Shown one piece after another: positions 49,934-58,486 of a DNA stretch of 64,000 nt (positions within the stretch are counted from its first letter, which is position 1; every line of letters starts with the position of its first letter). The translations under genes were made by a program, and so were the position numbers. The notes under the pieces are model-generated. The model did not search any database. It saw nothing but the letters and a program-made list of their open reading frames with translations, and had not been told where the DNA came from. The stretch lies in contig JBGAOY010000001.1 of assembly GCA_044221555.1 (NCBI GenBank), forward strand, positions 62,001 to 126,000. Direction: 5' to 3'. Source of the DNA: JAEUJM01 sp044221555 (GTDB lineage: Bacteria; Actinomycetota; Acidimicrobiia; Acidimicrobiales; DATDAH01).

Positions 49934-51361
49934 ATGAGGTTCACCGTGATCGGCCACGCCAGCCTGTACATCGAGACCGACGGGCCCGAAGGTGCGGGCA
50001 CGGGGCCGACGATCCTGATCGACCCGTGGCTGTTCGGCTCCTGCTACTGGCGGTCGTGGTGGCACTTCGCGCCGCAGGAGGAGCTACGGCCGGAGTGGCT
50101 GGCACCCGACTACCTGTACCTCACCCACCACCACTTCGACCACTTCCACTACCCCTCGATGCGGCGCATCGACAAGGGCACCCACGTGCTGGTCTCGAAG
50201 TTCGGGGTGGACGTGATGGGCGGCGAGGTGCGGTCCCTGGGCTTCGAGCAGGTGACCGAGTTGCCCCACGGCGAGATCACGACGTTGGCACCGGGGGTTC
50301 GGGTGGCGTCGTACCAGTACGGCTTCGACGACACCGCCTTCGTGGTGGCCGACGGCGACGACGTGGTGGCCGACCTGAACGACTGCAAGATCCGCGGCCG
50401 GGCGCTCGATCAGGTGGCCTTCGACTTCGGTCACCCCACCTTCATGTTCAAGACCCATTCGTGGGCGCAGTCCTATCCCATCGGCTACGAGGCCGAGGAC
50501 CCCGCCGACCTCACCCTGCTCAGCCGCCACACCTACATCGAGGACTTCGTCGGCGCCGCCGAGCAACTGCAGCCGCGCTACGCGGTGCCCTTCGCCAACA
50601 TGGTGGCGTTCCTGCACCCCGAGAGCCGCTGGGTGAACCCCAACCTCATCACCCCTGACGAGGTGCGCACCGAGTTCGAGGCCGCGGCAGGTGTGGAGCA
50701 CACGGAGCTGAAGGTGCTGTCACCCGGGGACGTCTGGTCGTCGAGCGGCGGCTTCGAGCTCACCGGCCACGACTGGTTCGCCGATCCCGACGCCGCGCTG
50801 GCGGCACGGGCCGAGGAGGCCCGTGAGGCGCTCGAGCGGTGTGCCGAGGAGGAGGAGGGTGTCACCCTGTCGTGGGACGCCTTCTCGGCGTACCTGGGCG
50901 ACTTCCTGCACGACCTGCCCCCGTTGATGCCCCGGGTGCTGCTCAAGCGGCCCGTGGTGTTCGAGGTGCCGTCGTCGCCCGAGCCGTACTGGGTGGTCGA
51001 CTTCCGCCACCGCTCGGTCACGCGCGCCGCGGCGCCGCCCGACGACCGCGCCAGCCTGATCCAGATCAACGAGGCGGTGCTGGCCGACGCGATCGACAAG
51101 CGCATCCTGCACTTCACCCACGGAGGGATGCGCATCCACGTGCAGCTGCGTCCCGGCGGCGCCAGCGGCGACCTGGCGTTCTGGGGGGTGCTCATGGTGT
51201 GGGAGATCGGGTACCTGCCGGTGCACCGCCTGCTGCGGCCCCGGTTCCTGTCGGCGCTGTGGCGGCGCCGCCGCGAGGCCTACGACGCCGTCGCCGGTCT
51301 CCGGGGCCCGGGCACGCCGCTCGAGCGACTGGCCGGCGGCTTCGCCTCCACCGAGACCTGA
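49934..51361 (+). CDS. Metallo-beta-lactamase-fold hydrolase/hydroxylase-like protein
   Basis: A 475-residue protein. The N-terminal MBL fold starts MRFTVIGHASLYIET and carries the metal motif H65-x-H67-x-D69-H70 in THHHFDHFH. A further DLNDCKIRG segment resembles proteins related to UlaG and to CMP-sialic acid hydroxylase. The C-terminal ~200 residues (AYLGDFLHDLPPLMPRVLLK, RILHFTHGGMRIHVQLRPGG) resemble the sterol-carrier-like domain seen in that group. The reaction is unknown. It is divergent from the glycosyltransferase, with thirty bases between starts. Confidence 0.75.
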   Translation: MRFTVIGHASLYIETDGPEGAGTGPTILIDPWLFGSCYWRSWWHFAPQEELRPEWLAPDYLYLTHHHFDHFHYPSMRRIDKGTHVLVSKFGVDVMGGEVRSLGFEQVTELPHGEITTLAPGVRVASYQYGFDDTAFVVADGDDVVADLNDCKIRGRALDQVAFDFGHPTFMFKTHSWAQSYPIGYEAEDPADLTLLSRHTYIEDFVGAAEQLQPRYAVPFANMVAFLHPESRWVNPNLITPDEVRTEFEAAAGVEHTELKVLSPGDVWSSSGGFELTGHDWFADPDAALAARAEEAREALERCAEEEEGVTLSWDAFSAYLGDFLHDLPPLMPRVLLKRPVVFEVPSSPEPYWVVDFRHRSVTRAAAPPDDRASLIQINEAVLADAIDKRILHFTHGGMRIHVQLRPGGASGDLAFWGVLMVWEIGYLPVHRLLRPRFLSALWRRRREAYDAVAGLRGPGTPLERLAGGFASTET

Positions 51362-51383
51362 CGGGGCGCTCGGCGGGGACCGC

Positions 51384-53042
51384 TCACCAGGGGGCGTCGA
51401 TGCCGATGGTGGCGGGGGAGGGAGCGGCGCCGTTGGCCCCGTTCGCGGGCGGGACCGCCTGCTCGGGCCGCCACCCCTCGGTGGTGGGCTCGCCCATGAT
51501 CTGGTCGATCACCTCGGCGGGCTGGGGCTTGCAGTAGTAGAAGCCCTGGGCCATGTGGCAGTCGAGGCTGCGCAGGTAGCGGACCTGGTCGGCGGTCTCG
51601 ACCCCCTCGGCGACGGTCACCATGCCGAGGCCCCGGGCCATGCCGATCAGGTTCTCGACGATGGTGGTGTCCTCACGGCTGTGTCCGAGGCCGTCGACGA
51701 AGCTCTTGTCGATCTTCAGGATGTCCATGCTGAACTTCCGCAGGAAGCTGAGCGACGAGAAGCCGGTGCCGAAGTCGTCGAGGGCGAGGGCCACGCCGCT
51801 GGTCTTGGCGGTGCGCAGCATGGTCCACGCCGCCTCCACGTCGTGCATGAGGGCACCCTCGGTGATCTCCAGGCAGATCAGGCTCGGGTCGACCTGCGTG
51901 ACGGTCAGCACCCGGGTCAGCACGTCGGGGAAGTCGTACTGCGCCAGTTGGCGGGTCGACACGTTCAGCGTCACCGCGAGGGGCGCCCGGTCGGCGTACG
52001 CCTCCTGCCAGCGCTTGGCCTGCCGGCAGGCCTCCTCCAGTACCCAGGTGCCGACCGGCACGATGAGCCCGGTCTCCTCGAGTGCGGGGATGAACTCGCC
52101 GGGGCTCACCAGGCCCCGCTCGGGGTCCTCCCACCGGATCAGCGCCTCGACCTTCACCATCCGCTGGGTCTGGAGCGACACGACGGGTTGGTAGTGCAGG
52201 CGGAACTGGCCCCGCTCGAGCGCCTCGCGCAGGCGGCGCTCGGTGGTCGACGGGGTGATGCGCTGGGCGAGTGACCGGTCGAACATGGCGTAGCTGCCCG
52301 GGCTGCGGCCCTTGGCCTTGTGCATCGCCGAGTGGGCGTCCCGGATCAGGTCGTCGGGCTCCGAGCAGTTCTCCTCGGCGATGGCGATGCCGATGCTGGC
52401 CGACAGGCGGATGCGGTCGTGGCCCATGGTGAACGGGCGCTCGAGGCCCTCGATCATCTGCGCGGCCAGACGCTCGGCCGACGGGGCACCCGTGGTGTCG
52501 GGGCAGATCACCACGAACTCGCCGCCGCCGTAGCGGATCACGGTGTCGGTCTCGCCCACGAGCTCACGCAGACGGGCGCACACCGCGACCATCAACTGGT
52601 CGCCCACCTCACGGCCGTGGGCCTCGTTGACGTTCTTGAGCCGGTCGAGGTCGAGGATCAGCACCGCCAACCGGCCGCCGCCACGCTGCGAGCGGCGCAC
52701 GATCTGCTCGAAGCGCTCGTTCAGGAAGCGTCGGTTCGGCAGGCCCGTGAGGGGGTCGTGCAGGGCCATCCGGTCGAGCTCGAGGCGGGTGTCCACCGCA
52801 TCGCGGTGGCGGCGGAACGCCACCACGCTGGCGGCCACCGGGACGAGGAACACGAGGGCGAAGAGGCCGCTGAGGTCGAGGTCGGTGCTGACCAGCCAGC
52901 TGCTGATCGAGGTACCGACGTCGAGGCTCACCGCGATCGCGGCCACCGCGACGCACACCACGACGGCCCACGCCACCTCACGACCGGCGTCGCGGGTGTG
53001 GGTGCTCTCGGGGACGGGTCGCTTGGCGGATCGCCATGCCAT
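51384..53042 (-). CDS. Membrane GGDEF-EAL protein with degenerate GGDEF and intact EAL site
   Basis: A 552-residue protein. Two membrane helices near the N-terminus (VAWAVVVCVAVAAIAVSLDV, LFALVFLVPVAASVVAFRRH) are followed by a GGDEF domain (~95-250) and an EAL domain (~275-520). The active-site loop of the first reads RYGGGEF with G174 replacing the metal-binding Asp/Glu, so cyclase activity is unlikely. The EAL domain has E299 in VEALIRW, ITEGALMHD, LDDFGTGFSSL, KIDKSFV and AEGVET, all that a c-di-GMP phosphodiesterase needs. It probably lowers c-di-GMP. No extracellular sensor domain of notable size is present. Confidence 0.9.
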   Translation of the reverse strand: MAWRSAKRPVPESTHTRDAGREVAWAVVVCVAVAAIAVSLDVGTSISSWLVSTDLDLSGLFALVFLVPVAASVVAFRRHRDAVDTRLELDRMALHDPLTGLPNRRFLNERFEQIVRRSQRGGGRLAVLILDLDRLKNVNEAHGREVGDQLMVAVCARLRELVGETDTVIRYGGGEFVVICPDTTGAPSAERLAAQMIEGLERPFTMGHDRIRLSASIGIAIAEENCSEPDDLIRDAHSAMHKAKGRSPGSYAMFDRSLAQRITPSTTERRLREALERGQFRLHYQPVVSLQTQRMVKVEALIRWEDPERGLVSPGEFIPALEETGLIVPVGTWVLEEACRQAKRWQEAYADRAPLAVTLNVSTRQLAQYDFPDVLTRVLTVTQVDPSLICLEITEGALMHDVEAAWTMLRTAKTSGVALALDDFGTGFSSLSFLRKFSMDILKIDKSFVDGLGHSREDTTIVENLIGMARGLGMVTVAEGVETADQVRYLRSLDCHMAQGFYYCKPQPAEVIDQIMGEPTTEGWRPEQAVPPANGANGAAPSPATIGIDAPW

Positions 53043-53153
53043 CGGTCGCCGTGCCTCCCCGTCCCAACGCGCACCAGACCAGTTCCGGCGCCCCGTCGTC
53101 ATCCATCGGATGCAGGGTGCGCGCTCTTGAGGCAACGGGCCGGCCGATCGCGC

Positions 53154-53168
53154 CCGGTCACTGACCGG
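53154..53168. other. Short perfect palindrome between hydrolase and GGDEF-EAL genes
   Basis: CCGGTCA-C-TGACCGG. It lies in the 211-base space (53043-53253) upstream of the GGDEF-EAL start and downstream of the hydrolase stop on the same strand. It may be an operator or part of a terminator for the hydrolase. Confidence 0.35.
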
Positions 53169-53253
53169 TGAGTCAGGCTGCGCCGCCCTCTCCGCCCGCC
53201 CCCTGGGGCGGCGCGGCCCCCTCCGGCAGCAGGCCCCGACGCGGCGGGGATCG

Positions 53254-53931
53254 TCAGGCGAGGAAGTCGAGGGCGGCGTCGAGGAAGCCCATGGCCCGGG
53301 GGGTGGCGAAGTGGTCGACGCCGCGGAGGGTGACCAGGCGGGCGTCGGGGAGCGCCTCCATGAGCGGGTCGGCCGGGCCCGCGAAATCGCGGTCGCCGAG
53401 GACCACGAGCACCGGGCACCCGATCGCCCCCAGCTCGTTCGGTCCGAGCGGCGGCGACCGGCGCCGCAGGCAGGCCGCCAGCGCCAGCGGGTCGTTGCCG
53501 TCGCCGCGGGCCAGCTGGGCGAAGTGCTGGCCCACCCGATCGGACTCGGACGGGCCGTCGACGATGGCCCGGGCGATGGGCTCGGGGTCGTCGGTGCGGA
53601 AGAGGTTGGCGCCCACGCCGGCGACCACGAGGCGGCGGAACCGGCCGGGGTGCGTCGCGGCGACCGCCAACAACACCCGGGCGCCGAGCGAGAAGCCGAC
53701 GCCGTCGAGCGGCCCGGCGGGGAGGCGGCCGGCCACGTCGTCCTCCAGGTGATCGTACGCAGCCGGGTCGTGGGGCTTGTCGGCGTTGCCGTGGCCGGGC
53801 AGGTCGATCGCCACCACCTCGCGACCGACGTCGTGCAGCAGGTCCACCCACCCGTTGTCGAGCCAGGTGCGGTCGAACGACGCCGCGAACCCGTGCAGCA
53901 GGACGACGGCGGGGCTCGGATCGTCGGGCAT
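53254..53931 (-). CDS. Alpha/beta hydrolase
   Basis: A 225-residue soluble hydrolase of the general esterase/MhpC type. VLLHGFAASFDRTWLDNGW includes the oxyanion HG motif, IDLPGHGNAD is the next strand-loop, and GFSLGAR is the nucleophile elbow with Ser. Asp in VLGDRDFAG and His in GVDHFATP complete the triad. It is short for the family, with a small cap. The substrate is unknown. It is separated from the DUF6351 pseudogene upstream on the same strand by 27 bases. Confidence 0.85.
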   Translation of the reverse strand: MPDDPSPAVVLLHGFAASFDRTWLDNGWVDLLHDVGREVVAIDLPGHGNADKPHDPAAYDHLEDDVAGRLPAGPLDGVGFSLGARVLLAVAATHPGRFRRLVVAGVGANLFRTDDPEPIARAIVDGPSESDRVGQHFAQLARGDGNDPLALAACLRRRSPPLGPNELGAIGCPVLVVLGDRDFAGPADPLMEALPDARLVTLRGVDHFATPRAMGFLDAALDFLA

Positions 53932-53958
53932 CGGCCGGACCCTAGTGCGGTCCGATCG

Positions 53959-55006
53959 TCAGTCGTTGAAGCGCGGCCAGGTGCCGGTCGGGGGTTGCTG
54001 GCCGATGCCGGGTGCGGTCCAGTCGCACACACCGTCGGGGAAGATCCGCCCGAGCCGGTCCAGCTGGGCATCGGTGAACGCCACGTCGTACGCGGCGGCG
54101 TCCACCGGCTCGAGCGTGCAGGCGATGGGCCGAGCCCTGGCTGTACTGCGTGCCGCAGCCGCCACCGAAGCGGTACACGAGCCGCCCGTTCCAGGCCGGG
54201 TTCCACGGGTACTCGCCGATCGGTTCGGCACCGTCGACCGTTCCGCCGCCGGTCGCCACCTGCCCGTGCCGCGGAAACGGATCGAGCACCCAGATGGAGG
54301 CGATGCCGCGGTCGATCACGCTGGTCTCGGTGCGGATGATGAACGGCACCTCCTCACCATCGATGGTGGTGGTCGCCGCCAGGCGGCGCGCGTCGGCCGC
54401 CGCCAGCGGATCGTCGGGCGGGTCGACGGGAACGACGGCGCCGCCCGGGTCCACGTACGACCACTCGATCGTGGTCGGGGCGCTGCAGTCCTCGTCGGTG
54501 GCCTCGCCGAGGCCGTGGGCGGCGGTGGTGCACACCCAGGGCGCCAGGTGCGGGCCGGCGAAGACGGGCCCGGAGATCGGATGGTTGGTGAGCGTCAGGG
54601 CGGCGACCTGGTCGCCGGCGGCCACCTCGAGGGACGACCCCTCCTCGGACACCCCCTCGACCAGGGCTCGCCGCGGGCCGTCGCCCCCGCTGAGCGACTC
54701 GGTGATGTCCCGGTCGTTGATCGTGAGGGTGAGGTCGTCGGCGCCGGCATGCGCGCCGGACACGGTGACGAGCACATCGCCGCCGCTCACCATCGACGCT
54801 CGGGTGGACGTGGTCTCGATGCGGAGGTCACCGTCGAGCGACGCGGCACTCGTGCTCGGGCCGTCGTCGAGCGGGGCGCTCGGCCCCACCGCAGTCGGTG
54901 AGGTCACGGGGCCGGCGGCGTCCCCGCTGCCACTGCTGCTGCACGCCGCGGCGAGGAGCACCACGATGCCACCGGCGACGACCGGCCGGATGCGGATGCG
55001 CCTCAT
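53959..55006 (-). pseudogene. DUF6351-family lipoprotein gene with internal deletion and frameshift
   Basis: The first ~280 codons give a lipoprotein (signal with lipobox AAAC) and the N-terminal part of a DUF6351 protein: TLTNHPISGPVFAGPHLAPW, then VPFIIRTETSVIDRGIASIW and RLVYRFGGGCGTQYSQGS. Near 54130 the similarity moves to another frame and to the far C-terminus: FTDAQLDRLGRIFPDGVCDW and TAPGIGQQPPTGTWPRF, ending at 53959. Intact relatives are several hundred residues longer in the middle. The first frame runs on as non-homologous Arg-rich sequence to a stop at 53942. The product cannot be a functional hydrolase-like protein. Confidence 0.78.
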
Positions 55007-55054
55007 CGCCGGGTGAGCAGGAGCGCGAGCGCCATGCGCACGAACCTAGGCGCG

Positions 55055-55060
55055 TACCCT
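55055..55060 (+). promoter_or_regulatory. -10 element, leaderless arfB
   Basis: TACCCT ends six bases before the GTG at 55067. Confidence 0.5.
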
Positions 55061-55066
55061 TCCGGC

Positions 55067-55477
55067 GTGTCCCAACGGCTGCGCGTCGCCCGCGACTGCG
55101 AGATCCCGATGTCGGAGATCACGTGGACGTTCCAGCCCTCGGGCGGGCCCGGCGGCCAGCACGCCAACAAGGCCCACACCCGGGCGGTGGCCCGCCTCGA
55201 CCTGGCCGCCAGCCCGTCGCTCACCGAGCCGCAACGAGACCGGCTCGTGCGCCGCCTCGGCGAGGTGGTCACCGTCGGGGTGGACGACTCGCGGTCGCAG
55301 CACCGCAACCGGGCGTTGGCGCTCGACCGGCTGCGCGACCTGCTGGCCGGTGCGCTGCGGGTCGATCCGCCGCGCCGGCCCTCCAGACCGACCGCCGGTG
55401 CCAAGCGCCGGCGCCTCGACGCCAAGCGGCGCCGGGGAGCGCTGAAGCGTGATCGGCAGGCGCCGGGCCCGGAGTGA
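55067..55477 (+). CDS. arfB: Peptidyl-tRNA hydrolase ArfB (YaeJ/ICT1 type)
   Basis: A 136-residue release-factor homolog that rescues stalled ribosomes by hydrolysing peptidyl-tRNA without a stop codon. The GGQ catalytic tripeptide is at residues 29-31 in PSGGPGGQHANK, and the surrounding ITWTFQPSGGPGGQ is diagnostic. The C-terminal tail is highly basic (RPTAGAKRRRLDAKRRRGAL) and would enter the mRNA channel of empty ribosomes. The codon-recognition domain of true release factors is missing. The GTG at 55067 gives the right N-terminus; an ATG further upstream at 55034 is less likely. Confidence 0.92.
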   Translation: MSQRLRVARDCEIPMSEITWTFQPSGGPGGQHANKAHTRAVARLDLAASPSLTEPQRDRLVRRLGEVVTVGVDDSRSQHRNRALALDRLRDLLAGALRVDPPRRPSRPTAGAKRRRLDAKRRRGALKRDRQAPGPE

Positions 55478-55516
55478 CGGCGCGGCGCCGGGTGCGAGGG
55501 CCCCGGGCCGGTGCGC

Positions 55517-56695
55517 TCAGCGCCGGCGGTGGCGGGCGCGCCGGGCCTCCTGGGCCAGCGCTTCCAGGGTGCCGGCGGCAGTGGCCGCCCAGGTGAACTC
55601 GCGGGCGTGGGCGAGGGCACCGTCGCTCAGCCGCCGGCGCAGGTCGGTGTCGCCGAGCACCGCGACGAGCTGGTCGCGGAGCTCGCGGTCGTCCTCGGCG
55701 AGCAGGCCGCCCCGGCCCTCGGCGACCGCGTCGAGGTGGCCGGAGATGCGGGTGGCGACCGCCGGCGTGCCGCAGGCGGCCGCCTCGGTGAGGGTCATGC
55801 CCCAGCCCTCGTGCGACGAGGCGCTGGCCACGACCCAGGCCCGCCGGTAGAGGTCGACCAGCTCGTCGTCGGTGACCCGTCCGGCGAACGTGACCCACGA
55901 CTCGGCGTCGAGCGCCCGCACGAGCTGGTCGAGGTTGCGGCGCTCGTAGCCCTCGCCGACGATGGTGAGGGTGGCGTCGGGGCGGTGCTCACGGACCTCG
56001 GCCATGGTGCGCAGCAGGCGGTCGAAGTGCTTCACCGGCACCAGGCGGCCCACGGCCACCACCAGCGGCTCGGGGGCGCGCTCGCCGCCCGGCGAGAACT
56101 GCGGGTCGATGCCGGGCGGGACCACCGACACCAGCTCGGGGCGGAAGTGCAGCTCGGCCACCAATTGCCGCTTGCTGGACTCGGAGAGGGTGACGATGCG
56201 GGTGCGGCGGTAGAGGGCCGGGGCCACGTTGTGCTCGAGGATCTGGCCCATCGCCGCGAGGCGGGGCGGGAGCACCATCTTCCACATGTCGCCGTGCACG
56301 TGGTGCAACCAGACCACTCGGGGTTGGCGGGCCCACAGCGGCGACAGGAACGGCATGCCGTTCCAGATCTCCACCAGGCCGTCGCACGGGCCGTGGCGGC
56401 CGGTGGCCTCGCTGAGCGCGGCCCTCGGGAACACCAGGTAGCGGCCGGCCTTGCGGATCACGTGGTACCCGTCGCGGACGTCGGTGGGGGGGTGCCCCTG
56501 CGCGTACGACGTGCGCATCGTGACCTCGATGCCCGCCTCCGACCACAGGCGGGCCACGTTGGCGGCGTGCACCTCGGACCCGCCGGCCTCGACGTCGTCG
56601 AGGTCGCGCCAGGCCAGCAGGTGGATGCGCGAGAGGCCGGCGGCGGCTGCGATGTCGCCGAGCTTCACGCGGGGGTCGGGGGTGGTGGGATCCAC
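55517..56695 (-). CDS. Glycosyltransferase family 4
   Basis: A 392-residue GT-B enzyme. HLLAWRDLDDVEAGGSEVHA includes the N-terminal glycine-rich acceptor loop; GIDPQFSPGGE precedes the C-terminal domain; the donor-site motif is SSHEGWGMTLTEAAACGTPA, an E-x7-E pattern typical of GT4. The N-terminal half contains WLHHVHGDMWKMVLP, seen in related mannosyl/glucosyl transferases. AGGA lies eight bases before the GTG at 56695. It is divergent from a GT2 operon, so the two probably serve one glycan. Confidence 0.88.
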   Translation of the reverse strand: MDPTTPDPRVKLGDIAAAAGLSRIHLLAWRDLDDVEAGGSEVHAANVARLWSEAGIEVTMRTSYAQGHPPTDVRDGYHVIRKAGRYLVFPRAALSEATGRHGPCDGLVEIWNGMPFLSPLWARQPRVVWLHHVHGDMWKMVLPPRLAAMGQILEHNVAPALYRRTRIVTLSESSKRQLVAELHFRPELVSVVPPGIDPQFSPGGERAPEPLVVAVGRLVPVKHFDRLLRTMAEVREHRPDATLTIVGEGYERRNLDQLVRALDAESWVTFAGRVTDDELVDLYRRAWVVASASSHEGWGMTLTEAAACGTPAVATRISGHLDAVAEGRGGLLAEDDRELRDQLVAVLGDTDLRRRLSDGALAHAREFTWAATAAGTLEALAQEARRARHRRR

Positions 56696-56830
56696 GCGGG
56701 CGGTCCTGGAGAAAGGGGGGGAGGTACCTCGGGCGTGCGGGTACTGCCCGTATGCTAGGTGAGCCTCCCGCGACGGCTCCAAGTCCGTCCCCCACTGCTC
56801 CCACCCCCGGACACCGGCCAGGAACCCTGC

Positions 56831-57547
56831 ATGGAATCGCGCTCGATCACTGTCGTCATGCCCGTGTACAACGAGAAGGCGACGCTGCGTCACGCCCTCG
56901 AGCGCCTGCTGGCGGTCGAGATGCCGCTCGACACCGAGGTGCTCGTGGTGGACGACGGCTCGACCGACGGCTGCCTCGACACCATCGCCGACATGGTCGA
57001 CGACGGCCGGGTGCGGTTGGTGCGCCAGACACCCAACCAGGGCAAGGGCGCGGCACTGCGACGGGGCATCCACGAGGCCGAGGGCGACCTGCTCACCGTG
57101 CTCGACGCCGACCTGGAGTACGACCCCAGCGACTTCCCCGCCCTGTTGCAGCCCATCCTCGAGGAGGGCGCCCGGGTGGTCTACGGCAAGCGCTCCTACG
57201 GTGGCCACGCGGCGTACTCGTTCTGGTACGTCATCGGGAACAAGGCGCTGGCGTTCTGGGCCAGCTTCCTCTACGACGCGTGGCTGTCCGACATCGAGAC
57301 CTGCCTGAAGGTCGCGCCGACCGCCCTGTGGCGCACCGTGAGCCTCACGTCGTCGGGCTTCGGCATCGAGGCCGAGGTGACCGGCAAGTTCCTCCGCAGC
57401 GGCGAGCGCATCTTCGAGGTGCCCATCAGCTACCGGGCCCGGGGGCGCGAGGAGGGCAAGAAGATCCAGTGGACCGACGGTGTGGCCGCGCTCTGGATCC
57501 TGCTCCGGCTGCGCCTGCAGCGCTCGGCCAAGGCGCTGCCGGCATGA
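56831..57547 (+). CDS. GT2 glycosyltransferase, dolichyl-phosphate-sugar synthase type
   Basis: A 238-residue enzyme similar to polyprenyl-phosphate mannose/glucose synthases. Motifs: VVMPVYNEKATLRHALERLL, VVDDGSTDG, NQGKGAALRRGI and the DxD-like VLDADLEYDPSDF. It lacks membrane anchors at the C-terminus. It probably loads a sugar on a polyprenyl phosphate for use outside the membrane, by enzymes such as the GT-C proteins in this window. A TATGCT hexamer at 56751-56756 suggests a ~68-base leader, and AGGA precedes the ATG. The stop overlaps the next gene (ATGA). Confidence 0.88.
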   Translation: MESRSITVVMPVYNEKATLRHALERLLAVEMPLDTEVLVVDDGSTDGCLDTIADMVDDGRVRLVRQTPNQGKGAALRRGIHEAEGDLLTVLDADLEYDPSDFPALLQPILEEGARVVYGKRSYGGHAAYSFWYVIGNKALAFWASFLYDAWLSDIETCLKVAPTALWRTVSLTSSGFGIEAEVTGKFLRSGERIFEVPISYRARGREEGKKIQWTDGVAALWILLRLRLQRSAKALPA

Positions 57548-58458
57548 GCCCCGGCGCCCGCGACTTGTCTCCCCGGGCCCGTTCCGTCAACGTGGAGCAC
57601 GTGCCCCGTCGCCTCTGGCTGGTGCTGGTCGCGGTCGCGCTGCTCGCGCTGTCGGCCACGTCGTGCGCCACTGACGTCGAGAACCCGGCCGTGGCCGAGG
57701 GGACCGCGCCCCCCACCACCGCGCCCACCACGACCACCTCGCTGCTGCCCCCTGGTGGCCGCCAGCCCACCCCCGAGGACAAGCTCCGGGTCATCATGGC
57801 CGGCGACTCGGTGATGAACGGCTTGGCGCCCGCGGTGGCCACGGCCCTCAACGAGGGCGGCGAGTCGGACGTGAAGTTCGAGTTGGCGCCGAGCGTCGCC
57901 CGCGATGCCGCCTCTCGCGTGCTGTGGCAGCGCCAACTCGACGAGTTCCATCCCGACCTGGTGGTGATGTTGATCGGCACCTGGGAGAAGCGCGACCCCA
58001 ACTTCGACCCGGGCGATCCGGGGTGGGCGGACTGGTACGCGACCGAGGTGCTCGACCCGTTCGCGACGATGATCACCGACGCCGGCGCCCGGTTGCTGTG
58101 GATCGGCATGCCCGCGGTCCCCACGGACTCGGACACCCTGGAATTCGTGGCCCTGAACAGCCAGTACGAGGCGCTGGCCCAGCGCAACGACCAGGTCGAC
58201 TACGTCGAGGGGGGCGAGTTCCTCAACGGCCCCGACGGCCAGTGGACCGACGTGCTGGCACGTGACGACGGCACCCTCGAACGGGTGCGTCGCACCGACG
58301 GGCTGCACCTGTGCCCCGGCGGCGCCGAGCGCCTCGCCGCACCGGTGATCCAGTACGCGCAGCAGCAGTGGAACGTGAAGGTGGCGTTCAACTGGCAGAA
58401 CGCCCCGTGGCGGGAGCCCCCGACCCTGGACCACCCCGAGGAGTGCCCGGCGGTCTGA
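57544..58458 (+). CDS. Exported SGNH/GDSL hydrolase-like protein
   Basis: A 304-residue protein with an N-terminal export signal (LWLVLVAVALLALSATSCAT); the Cys may be lipidated. A Thr/Pro linker follows. The SGNH domain has block I VIMAGDSVMNGLAP, a middle block VVMLIGTWEKRD where the usual GxND is altered, and the Asp-His pair in TDGLHLCPGGAERLA. It is translationally coupled to the GT2 gene and thus likely acts on the same glycan, for example as a deacetylase or acyl-transfer partner. Confidence 0.82.
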   Translation: MSPGARDLSPRARSVNVEHVPRRLWLVLVAVALLALSATSCATDVENPAVAEGTAPPTTAPTTTTSLLPPGGRQPTPEDKLRVIMAGDSVMNGLAPAVATALNEGGESDVKFELAPSVARDAASRVLWQRQLDEFHPDLVVMLIGTWEKRDPNFDPGDPGWADWYATEVLDPFATMITDAGARLLWIGMPAVPTDSDTLEFVALNSQYEALAQRNDQVDYVEGGEFLNGPDGQWTDVLARDDGTLERVRRTDGLHLCPGGAERLAAPVIQYAQQQWNVKVAFNWQNAPWREPPTLDHPEECPAV

Positions 58459-58486
58459 GCCGTCGGGGCCCACCGGCCTGAGCCCG

